Positions 6,720 through 12,625 of a stretch of 12,625 bases of DNA are shown here, in pieces. The position numbers and the translations under genes are program-made. Position 1 is the first letter of the stretch. Every line of letters starts with the position of its first letter. The notes beneath the pieces are model-generated. The model ran no database searches. It worked only from the letters and a program-made list of their open reading frames with translations, and was not told where the DNA came from. The stretch lies in NCBI GenBank assembly GCA_035298385.1, contig DATGYC010000227.1, forward strand, positions 1 to 12,625, given 5' to 3'. The stretch is from DATGYC01 sp035298385 (GTDB taxonomy: Bacteria > Bacillota > Sulfobacillia > Symbiobacteriales > Symbiobacteriaceae).

Positions 6720-7598
6720 TCATAACTTCTTTCTGGCGGCCGCGAACGAGGTCTCGTGAATCGTGGCCGTAGCCCGCTCCTTATTGGCAAAGATCATGGA
6801 GACGATCAAGGTATCCAGGACCGCCAGTTGGACGATCCGGCTGGTCATGGCGTCCGTCTGGAACTGGGTCTCGCGACAGATGGCGAAGAGGTTGATGTGC
6901 GCGGCGCGCGTTGCGGGTGAGCGCGGGAAACCGGTGACTAAGATCGTGGTGGCGCCCTGGCGGCTTGCCAGCTCCAGCGTCTCGATGATCTCGCGGCTAC
7001 CGCCCGAGTGCGAGACCGCTACGAGCACATCCCCCGGCCCGAGGATCGAGGCGGCCATCAACTGCTTGTGGCCATCCCACTCGGTAAGGGCGAGGATGCC
7101 GAGCTTCAGCAGCTTGTGTGCGAAGTCCAAACCGACCGGCGCCGAGCCGCCGAAGGCCGCGACGACGACCCGCTTGGCGCCCAGCAGTACATCACGGGCG
7201 ATCGTTAGTTGCGCGGTGTCGACCGCGGCCAGGCTGTCCTCCAGCGCTTGGCGGGTGATGGCAAAGACCTTCTTGTGGATCGTCGCCATGTCATCGCCAG
7301 CGTGCAGGTCCCCGAGCGTGTCCGGCGCCGTCTCCGTCAGGGACTGAGCGATGTCGATCTTGAACTGGTGGAAGCCGTCATAGCCGAGCTTGCGGTAGAG
7401 CCGAATGATCACGGTCTCAGAGACGCGGCAGCGCGCGGCCAGGGCTGAGATCGACAGGGAGACAAACTCCTTGGGCTCGCTGAGCAGGAAGTCGGCCACA
7501 GCTTGCTCCTTCTTGGAGAGGTCGTGCCGCAGGGAGCGGACGCGCACCTCCCAGGCAGAGGTAAGCCGGACCTGCAGGTCGGGCATCTCGGTCACCAT
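6720..7598 (-). CDS. RpiR-family transcriptional regulator (HTH + SIS domain)
   Basis: This 292-residue regulator most likely controls the operon it sits in. Residues about 15-90 form the RpiR-type helix-turn-helix domain; LSISALAARCRVSETVIIRL (48-67) is the recognition region, followed by LGYDGFHQFK. Residues about 125-265 form a sugar-isomerase (SIS) domain that usually binds a phosphosugar. The ligand loop SHSGGSREII (196-205) and the strand VVVAAFGGSA are visible. A sugar-acid phosphate such as 6-phosphogluconate is a natural ligand candidate, as an inference. The gene sits between the transporter and enzyme genes, six bases after the permease stop, so it would be autoregulated with the operon. 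The ATG at 7598 is chosen; an in-frame ATG at 7586 is possible. Repressor or activator action cannot be told from sequence. Confidence 0.87.
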   Translation of the reverse strand: MVTEMPDLQVRLTSAWEVRVRSLRHDLSKKEQAVADFLLSEPKEFVSLSISALAARCRVSETVIIRLYRKLGYDGFHQFKIDIAQSLTETAPDTLGDLHAGDDMATIHKKVFAITRQALEDSLAAVDTAQLTIARDVLLGAKRVVVAAFGGSAPVGLDFAHKLLKLGILALTEWDGHKQLMAASILGPGDVLVAVSHSGGSREIIETLELASRQGATTILVTGFPRSPATRAAHINLFAICRETQFQTDAMTSRIVQLAVLDTLIVSMIFANKERATATIHETSFAAARKKL

Positions 7599-7604
7599 GG
7601 CGCT

Positions 7605-8432
7605 CTACCCCTTCACTGCGCCGGCCGTCAGGCCCCGGACGATATACTTCTGGGTCGCCATCGCTAGGATCAGGACCGGCACGGTGATCAGGACCGCGGC
7701 CGCCATCAGGCCGCCCCAGTTCACTTCGGAGTAGGAGAGGAAGGTCATGATCGCCACCGGGAGCGTCTTGGTGTGGACCCCCGTCAGGATCGCTGAGAAC
7801 ATGAAGTTGTTCCAGGAGAAGACGAAGGCCAGGATCGAGCCGGTGATGATGCCGGGGCCGGAGATCGGCAGGACGATGCGCACGAAGGCATACTGCTCCG
7901 TGCAACCGTCGACGCGGGCCGCCTCGATCAGGTCGCCGGGGATGCCCTCGAAGAAGGGGATCATCACCCAGACGATAAAGGGCATGGTGACCAGCATGTG
8001 CGAGAGGATCACGGCCGGCAGGGTGTCGACCATCCCCATCCGGCTGAACAGCATGAACCAGGGGATCAGGAAGGTGATGCCCGGCACGATGCGCGCCACC
8101 AGGATGGTGAAGCCCAGGCTGTGCATCTTGGCCCGCGCGATGCCGTAGGCAGCCGGCAGCCCGAGCACGAGCCCCGCCAGCGTCGAGCCCGCGGCAATGG
8201 TAAAGGAGTTGATGATGTACCAGATGAAGTCCTGGCCCTCCAGCACATCGGTGTAGTTCTTGAAGGTGGGCGTAAAGATCCAGTCGGGCGGCATGTGCAT
8301 GATCTGGACCTGGGTCTTGAACGAGGAGAGGAGCATCCAGACGAACGGGAACATGAAGAGCACGAAGAAGAATGCCAAGAGACCGAAGTAGAGCAGGTTC
8401 CAGAGCGGGCGTACCCGGCGGCGAGCGTTCAT
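7605..8432 (-). CDS. ABC sugar importer permease, CUT1 MalG type
   Basis: This 275-residue inner-membrane protein is the second permease of a carbohydrate ABC importer. About six membrane segments are visible: 13-35, 75-97, 107-130, 138-160, 193-212 and 244-262. The ATPase-coupling EAA loop is EAARVDGCTEQYAFVRIVLP (170-189), and the C-terminus QKYIVRGLTAGAVKG is typical of the family. The true start is the ATG at 8432, which overlaps the stop of the upstream permease as TGATG. The same frame stays open further upstream, but that part is out-of-frame shadow of the other permease. The substrate is probably an aldonate or an aldonate-containing glycoside, judging from the enzymes downstream; the CUT1 class itself usually takes oligosaccharides or polyol derivatives. 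Confidence 0.92.
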   Translation of the reverse strand: MNARRRVRPLWNLLYFGLLAFFFVLFMFPFVWMLLSSFKTQVQIMHMPPDWIFTPTFKNYTDVLEGQDFIWYIINSFTIAAGSTLAGLVLGLPAAYGIARAKMHSLGFTILVARIVPGITFLIPWFMLFSRMGMVDTLPAVILSHMLVTMPFIVWVMIPFFEGIPGDLIEAARVDGCTEQYAFVRIVLPISGPGIITGSILAFVFSWNNFMFSAILTGVHTKTLPVAIMTFLSYSEVNWGGLMAAAVLITVPVLILAMATQKYIVRGLTAGAVKG

Positions 8433-9325
8433 CAGGAGAGCACCCCTCTCCGGGCCCAGTTCAGGAAGATGACGATCCCCAGCACGATGGCGAAGAAGAT
8501 CATCAGCAGCGATGAGGCGGCGCCCATCTGGAAGTAGCCGAAGCCCAGGTTGTAGCCATAGAGGTTCAGCGTCTCGGTGGCGTAGTTCGGCCCACCCTGC
8601 GTCATGGCGTAGATGATGTCGAACGTCTTGAGCGCATCGATCGAGCGGAGGATCACCGCGATGCCGATCGTCGGGCGCAGCATCGGCAGGGTGACGTGCC
8701 AGAAGACCTGCCAGAGCGTCGCCCCGTCTACCTCCGCTGCCTCGAACGGATCGCTGGACATGGAGACGAGGCCGGCCAGCAGGATCAGGGCCATCATCGG
8801 CGTCCACTGCCAGATGTCGACCAGGACGAGCGAGGGCAGGGCGCCCGCCTCCGAGGCGAGCCACGGCTGCGGCGGGATGTGCAGCACCTTGAGCAGGTGG
8901 TTCATGAAGCCGATCGTCGGCTCGTACATCAGGAGCCAGACCATGCCGATGGCGACCGGTGTGGCGACCATCGGGAGCAGGAAGAGCGTCTTGAGCAGGT
9001 TCTTGCCGGGGAAGTCCCGGTTCAGCATGACGGCGAGGAGCAGCCCCAGTACCGTCTCACCCAAGAGCGCCAGGCCGGTGAACTCGAAGGTCCGCCAGAC
9101 CGACAGCCAGAAGCGGTGATCATGGGCCAGGAGGTTGACGTAGTTCTGCAGGCCGATGAACGTGGCTGGCTCAACGGCTGACATTGACCACTCCGTCAGG
9201 GAGATCCAGCCCGTGTAGAGGATCGGGAAGGCCATCATCAGCAGAATGAAGAGGAGGGCGGGCGCCGTAAAGACCCACTTGAGATTACGCTCGATCCAGC
9301 GACTCGACCGATTGAACCAACTCAC
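8432..9325 (-). CDS. ABC sugar importer permease, CUT1 MalF/UgpA type
   Basis: This protein of about 297 residues is the first permease of the importer. About six membrane segments are visible, the first in WVFTAPALLFILLMMAFPIL (about 17-36). The EAA loop EAAEVDGATLWQVFWHVTLP lies near 195-214, and the family signature YAMTQGGPNYATETL follows it. The start is uncertain: the GTG at 9325 has GGGGGTGG eight bases upstream, whereas a GTG four codons earlier (9337) would have its G-run directly against the start codon. The latter gives 301 residues and is the alternative. The gene couples to the next permease through TGATG and follows the binding-protein gene after a hairpin-bearing gap. No ATPase gene is present nearby. 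Confidence 0.9.
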   Translation of the reverse strand: MSWFNRSSRWIERNLKWVFTAPALLFILLMMAFPILYTGWISLTEWSMSAVEPATFIGLQNYVNLLAHDHRFWLSVWRTFEFTGLALLGETVLGLLLAVMLNRDFPGKNLLKTLFLLPMVATPVAIGMVWLLMYEPTIGFMNHLLKVLHIPPQPWLASEAGALPSLVLVDIWQWTPMMALILLAGLVSMSSDPFEAAEVDGATLWQVFWHVTLPMLRPTIGIAVILRSIDALKTFDIIYAMTQGGPNYATETLNLYGYNLGFGYFQMGAASSLLMIFFAIVLGIVIFLNWARRGVLS

Positions 9326-9365
9326 GAAGAGTGCCACCCCCGGGCAGAACTAGGCTCTTGGGTCA

Positions 9366-9400
9366 AAGGGGCGCCCGAGCATCCTGCCCGGGCGCCCTCT
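9366..9400 (-). terminator. Hairpin between binding-protein and permease genes
   Basis: A 9-bp GC stem (9369-9377 with 9389-9397) with an 11-base loop is followed on the minus strand by CCCTTTGACC. It sits in the only sizeable gap of the operon (9326-9412). Such hairpins often end part of the transcripts or protect the upstream message, giving more binding protein than permease. The short T tract suggests partial rather than full termination. Confidence 0.6.
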
Positions 9401-9412
9401 TGGTGCGTAGCC

Positions 9413-10753
9413 CTACTTGTTCTCGTCAGCCAGGAGCGCGTTCAGCTTGACGTTGCGGTCCTTAGCGGTCGCTGCCAGATCCTTGCCGTTGATGGCGGCG
9501 GTGATCACCTCGCCGATCAGGTCGCGGGCCTTGCCCACGTTGATCACGAGCGGCCGGTCGGTGGACTTGCCCGCCTCACCGGACTTCTTGGCCACGGTGA
9601 CCCACTCCGCCGGCCAGCCCTTGTTGGCGTCGGCGTTGGCCCAGACAGAGGTCCGGGCGCTCGGGTTGCCCGCAGCCTGGGTCTTGGTGGTGATCGCCTT
9701 GGAGGTAGCCCACTGGACGAAGGCCCAGGCGGCATCCTGCTGCTTGGAGGACTTGGCGATCGAGAGGCCCCAGGAGGTGACGGAGTAGGGCAGGGCGCCC
9801 TTGTCGCCAGCGGGGAACATGGCGTAGCCGACCTTGTCCGAGACGGTCGACTTGGCCGGGTCAGCCACGTTCAGGTAGAGCGAGTTGGCGTCGACCCACA
9901 TGGCGGCCTTGCCCTGGGCGAAGAGGCCGGAGGCCTGCTGCCAGTGCATGTTCAGTACGCCGGGCGGGCCGTACTTGCCCAGCAGATCGCCGTAGATCTG
10001 GAAGGCCTTGAGCGCCTCGGGGCTGTCGATGACGAACTTGCCATCCTTGACGAAGTCGCCGCCCATCGAGTAGAGGAAGGAGGAGTACTGGGTGACGGCC
10101 GGGTTGCCCTGGCCGCGCATCACGATGCCGTAGAAGTCGCTCTTGGGGTCGTTCAGGGCCTTGGCCGCAGCCTCAAGCTCAGCCATGGTGGTCGGCACCT
10201 TCACGTTCTTGGCCGCGAAGAGGTCCTTGCGATAGTAGACGATCTGTTGCTCGGTCACGATCGGCACGCCCACGACATGGCCGTTGAGGGTCTCGACCTC
10301 GCGGGTGCCCTGGAAGAAGTCGTTAAAGTCGTAGTCGCTCTTGGTCTTCTTGGCATCCTTCAGGAAGGGGTTCAGGTCCGCGTACCAGCCGTTCTTCTCG
10401 AACTGCTTGGCCTCTTGGAGCGGGCGCTGCATGAAGACATCAATGGTGCCGGTGCCGGCGGTGAGTTCGACGGTCAGCTTCTGGGTGAGGTTGCCCTCGG
10501 CCAGGACCTCGGTGTTCACCTTCATGCCGGTCTCGGCCTCGAAGGCGGGGATCTCCTTCTTTAGCGTGTCGAACCAGGGGTGCTGGGCGCCCAGGAACCG
10601 GAGGGTGACTCCTTCGAAGGGCTTCTTAGCGGTCTCGGTCGCGGGAGCGGGCGCCTTCGTCGGTTCCGTGCGGCCGGCGCACCCGGTCAGCGCAAGGCCG
10701 GCCAGAAGGACGGCGGTCAGGGCCGTGGCGGAACTGCGGTGGAGCCGTGTCAT
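9413..10753 (-). CDS. Extracellular solute-binding lipoprotein of a CUT1 sugar ABC importer
   Basis: This 446-residue lipoprotein captures the substrate outside the cell and delivers it to the two permeases encoded next. Residues 4-24 are a signal peptide ending in lipobox LALTGC, with Cys25 as the lipid anchor; a short Pro/Ala/Thr linker follows to about residue 45. The mature part has the MalE-type (SBP family 1) order: GVTLRFLG strand, FEAETGMKV, DVFMQRP, NGWYADLNPFL, VVGVPIVTEQQIVYYRKDLF, LFAQGKAAMW, VGYAMFPAGD and SWGLSIAKSSKQQDAAWAFVQW. The start ATG has GGGGGGA eight bases upstream. This is the first gene of the eight-gene operon, with an AT-rich control region before it. The ligand cannot be read directly; an aldonate or aldonate glycoside is inferred from the enzymes. 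Confidence 0.92.
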   Translation of the reverse strand: MTRLHRSSATALTAVLLAGLALTGCAGRTEPTKAPAPATETAKKPFEGVTLRFLGAQHPWFDTLKKEIPAFEAETGMKVNTEVLAEGNLTQKLTVELTAGTGTIDVFMQRPLQEAKQFEKNGWYADLNPFLKDAKKTKSDYDFNDFFQGTREVETLNGHVVGVPIVTEQQIVYYRKDLFAAKNVKVPTTMAELEAAAKALNDPKSDFYGIVMRGQGNPAVTQYSSFLYSMGGDFVKDGKFVIDSPEALKAFQIYGDLLGKYGPPGVLNMHWQQASGLFAQGKAAMWVDANSLYLNVADPAKSTVSDKVGYAMFPAGDKGALPYSVTSWGLSIAKSSKQQDAAWAFVQWATSKAITTKTQAAGNPSARTSVWANADANKGWPAEWVTVAKKSGEAGKSTDRPLVINVGKARDLIGEVITAAINGKDLAATAKDRNVKLNALLADENK

Positions 10754-10778
10754 GGGATGAGTCCCCCCTGTTTATGAT

Positions 10779-10799
10779 GAGAGGCATGTGAAACCTCTC
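10779..10799 (-). other. Small leader hairpin before the operon
   Basis: GAGAGG (10779-10784) can pair with CCTCTC (10794-10799) around a nine-base loop, in the presumed untranslated leader of the binding-protein gene and upstream of its ribosome binding site (around 10763-10770). It could stabilise the mRNA or be chance; no riboswitch architecture is visible. Confidence 0.3.
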
Positions 10800-10800
10800 T

Positions 10801-10862
10801 ACCATAACCGTAGCAAATTTTTTATTCTGACGCCATATACAAAAATAAATTTTTCTTGTTTT
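10801..10862 (-). promoter_or_regulatory. AT-rich promoter/operator region of the sugar-acid operon
   Basis: This is the most AT-rich part of the window, with A and T tracts on both sides of an imperfect dyad (around 10815-10826 and 10840-10854). On the minus strand TATATG (10839-10834) is a plausible -10; TATGGT (10806-10801) is a second candidate. Neither has a good -35, which suggests activator dependence. The imperfect dyad is a reasonable place for the RpiR regulator to bind. All of this is inferred from position and composition. Confidence 0.4.
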
Positions 10863-10877
10863 GTGCGTTTAGTCACA
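10862..10877 (-). promoter_or_regulatory. CRP/FNR-like palindrome
   Basis: Minus-strand TGTGACTAAACGCACA fits TGTGA-N6-TCACA with one mismatch (GCACA). Its centre, 10869.5, is about 42 bases upstream of the start expected from the TATATG -10, which is the classic class II activator position. Neither the protein nor its effector is visible in the window. Confidence 0.35.
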
Positions 10878-10886
10878 GGGGGGAAT

Positions 10887-10932
10887 TGAAAAAGAGGTCC
10901 CGTGCTGCGAGATCGGTCGCAGCACGGGACCT
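10887..10932 (-). terminator. Strong terminator of the ClC gene
   Basis: A perfect 16-bp stem (10895-10910 with 10917-10932) with a six-base loop is followed on the minus strand by CTTTTTCAATT. It lies about 40 bases after the ClC stop codon at 10972 and insulates the operon control region from it. Confidence 0.92.
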
Positions 10933-10971
10933 GTCAATCGGCGTCACCAAGCGGCACGAGCCGCGTTCTCT

Positions 10972-12625
10972 TTAGATACCCAACTGCGAGGAGCCGTCGA
11001 CCGCATCCTGCGGCAGCGCCGTCAGGATGTCTGAGCGGCTGATGATGCCCAGAAGGCGCCCGGCATCAGCCGGATCGACGACCGGCAGCCGTCCCACCTT
11101 GTGCTTGGCCATCAAGAGGGCCGCATCCGCCAAGGTCCGCTGGGGCGTGATGGTGTGGACTGGCTGGCGCATCGCCTGAGCGATCGGCACCACGAGGCGC
11201 CCATCGAGCGGCAGCGCCCGCACATCCTGCAGGGTGATCATGCCGACCAGGCGCCCCGCCTGATCCAGGACGGGATAGCCACCGTGCCGGTGGGTCTGCA
11301 TCTGCATGATCAGATCACCGATCGTCCGGTCAGCCTGCGTCGTGTGGACGGTAGCCGTCATCACGTCGCCGATCGCAACCGAGCGCAGATCGGCCACCTC
11401 CCAGGGCATCAGGACGCCCTCGTGGTGGAGGTGGTCGGAGTCGACCGAGTAGGGCGAGAGGCGCTGGCTGATCAAGGCGGCCGAACCGCAAGCGATCGCC
11501 GCGGGGAGGATCATGCCGTACTGCCGGGTCAGCTCCAGGCAGAGGGCCAGGCCGGTCAGCGGGGCGTGGGTCGCACCGGCGACGAGGGCGGCCATGCCGA
11601 CGAGGGTATAGGTGGAGGGCTCACCCGCCACCGTGGGCAGAAGCTGTTGGGCAAAGAGCCCGAAGGCGCCGCCCAGCATCGTGCCGAGGTAGAGGGCCGG
11701 GGCGAAGGTGCCGCCGGGCCAGCCGCCACCAATCGTCAGACCGATCGCCACGAGCTTGACGAGGACCAGGCCGAGCATCAGGAGGGCGCCCATCTGCCCA
11801 TGCAGCGCTCGGTCGATCACGCCGTAGCCGCCACCGAGGGAGTCCGGGGCAATGAAGCCGAGGAAGCCGAAGGCCAGACCAGCCAGGGCAGGCCGGATCG
11901 AGGCGGGGATCGGCAGCTTGGCGCCCTTGGCCTCACCACGCACCAGGACGTTCACGTAGACCCGAGAGAGCAGTCCGGCCATCACGCCCAGGAGCAGGTA
12001 GAGCAGGAGCGCCCACGGGGAGGCGAGCTTGAACGGCCCGATCGGGTAGCTCGGCGGCTGGCTGAGCATGCCGGTAAAGCCAGCGGCGCTCATCGCCGCG
12101 ACGGCGACGAGCAGGAAGGCGCGGGGCTGGAACTCGGTCAGGATGATCTCCAGGCCGAAGAAGAGGCCAGCGAGCGGCGCATGGAAGGCCGCCGCAATCG
12201 CAGCAGCGGCGCCACCAGCGATCAGGGTCTTGATCCAGCTACTCGGCAGCCGGAGCATGCGCCCCAGGTTGGAGCCGACGCCGGCGCCCAAGAGCACGAC
12301 GGGGCCCTCTCGCCCGAGCGAGCCACCGGCGCCCAGGGTGAGGATCGAGCTAAAGGTCTTCAAGATGAAGGAGCGCAGCGTGATCAGCCCATCCCGCCGT
12401 AGCATGGCGATGATCACCTGGGGGATGGCGTGCTGGCGCTCATCCGTGGGCACCAAGCGGCGGAGCAGCGGGATCAGCAGGCCGATCAGAGCGGGGAAGA
12501 GGAGGAAGGCGAGGATGATGGGGAGTCCATGCGCATGCAGGAACGCGGGCGCCCACTCAAAGCCGAACCGGAAGAGATGCTCCACCACAGCCTCAAACCC
12601 CGTGACGCCCAGAGCGGTCAGGAGG
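10972..12625 (-). CDS. ClC-family chloride channel/transporter with CBS pair (5' end outside window)
   Basis: This is an integral membrane anion channel or antiporter of the ClC family, with at least 550 residues. Counting from the GTG at 12588, the filter motifs are AIPQ (54-57, the GSGIP site), GREGP (92-96, gating Glu94), GGTFAP (292-297) and Tyr380. Glu147 follows APLAG, but the next position, which matches the E. coli proton glutamate E203, is Ile148. Two CBS domains (about 404-460 and 468-525), which usually bind adenine nucleotides, form the C-terminus. The open frame continues through the window edge and reads LLTALGVTGFEAVVEHLF, resembling ClC helix B, so the start lies beyond 12625 and the GTG at 12588 is probably internal. 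The gene has its own terminator and no evident link to the sugar-acid operon. Chloride, nitrate or fluoride specificity cannot be settled by eye. Confidence 0.9.
   Translation of the reverse strand, partial: LLTALGVTGFEAVVEHLFRFGFEWAPAFLHAHGLPIILAFLLFPALIGLLIPLLRRLVPTDERQHAIPQVIIAMLRRDGLITLRSFILKTFSSILTLGAGGSLGREGPVVLLGAGVGSNLGRMLRLPSSWIKTLIAGGAAAAIAAAFHAPLAGLFFGLEIILTEFQPRAFLLVAVAAMSAAGFTGMLSQPPSYPIGPFKLASPWALLLYLLLGVMAGLLSRVYVNVLVRGEAKGAKLPIPASIRPALAGLAFGFLGFIAPDSLGGGYGVIDRALHGQMGALLMLGLVLVKLVAIGLTIGGGWPGGTFAPALYLGTMLGGAFGLFAQQLLPTVAGEPSTYTLVGMAALVAGATHAPLTGLALCLELTRQYGMILPAAIACGSAALISQRLSPYSVDSDHLHHEGVLMPWEVADLRSVAIGDVMTATVHTTQADRTIGDLIMQMQTHRHGGYPVLDQAGRLVGMITLQDVRALPLDGRLVVPIAQAMRQPVHTITPQRTLADAALLMAKHKVGRLPVVDPADAGRLLGIISRSDILTALPQDAVDGSSQLGI

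Noticed and set aside
8433..8864. N-terminal extension of the second permease by 144 codons
   Set aside because: It is an out-of-frame shadow of the first permease; the TGATG junction at 8432 and the typical MalG-type N-terminus mark the real start.
11101..12402. Plus-strand frame of 433 codons opposite the ClC gene
   Set aside because: The predicted protein is rich in Gln, Asp, Arg, Gly and His with no recognisable motif, and the opposite strand encodes an unmistakable ClC protein.

Overview
The window is GC-rich bacterial DNA in which every convincing gene lies on the minus strand, so it reads right to left. The style suggests a GC-rich Gram-positive-type bacterium, perhaps a Symbiobacterium-like member of the Bacillota. 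The signs are strong purine-rich ribosome binding sites, lipobox lipoproteins, a Bacillus-type gluconokinase and a sugar ABC importer with no ATPase of its own. This placement is an inference from style; no rRNA or other marker gene is present.

Layout from right to left. (a) 12625-10972: a ClC-family chloride channel/transporter with two C-terminal CBS domains. It is cut at its 5' end by the window edge and followed by a near-perfect terminator at 10895-10932. (b) 10877-10754: an AT-rich control region with a CRP/FNR-like palindrome about 42 bp upstream of a plausible transcription start. (c) 10753-1439: one compact eight-gene operon. In order it encodes a solute-binding lipoprotein, two CUT1 permeases, an RpiR-type regulator, a gluconokinase (gntK), an IlvD/Edd-type sugar-acid dehydratase, a DapA-family 2-keto-3-deoxy-acid aldolase, and a LarA-like (DUF2088) nickel-racemase homologue. 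Spacings are -4 to +9 bp throughout, except for an 87-bp gap with a GC hairpin after the binding protein. A terminator at 1403-1432 ends the operon. (d) 1324-722: a small lipoprotein with a Pro/Ala-rich linker and an NTF2-like C-terminal part, with its own possible promoter and terminator. (e) 1-720: a gene-free stretch. A roughly 200-bp element rich in hairpins occurs twice as a direct repeat (1-208 and 524-716). Between the copies lies a 24-bp minisatellite of about ten units.

The operon reads as a sugar-acid (aldonate) import and breakdown module. The ABC importer brings in the substrate and the RpiR protein senses a sugar phosphate or related ligand. The kinase can make 6-phosphogluconate. 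The dehydratase and aldolase can run a non-phosphorylative Entner-Doudoroff route to pyruvate plus an aldehyde. The LarA-like protein could invert the C2 hydroxyl, so that a second aldonate epimer enters the same routes. A LarA-type enzyme translationally coupled to a sugar-acid dehydratase and aldolase is the most interesting part of the window. The duplicated structured repeat element is second.
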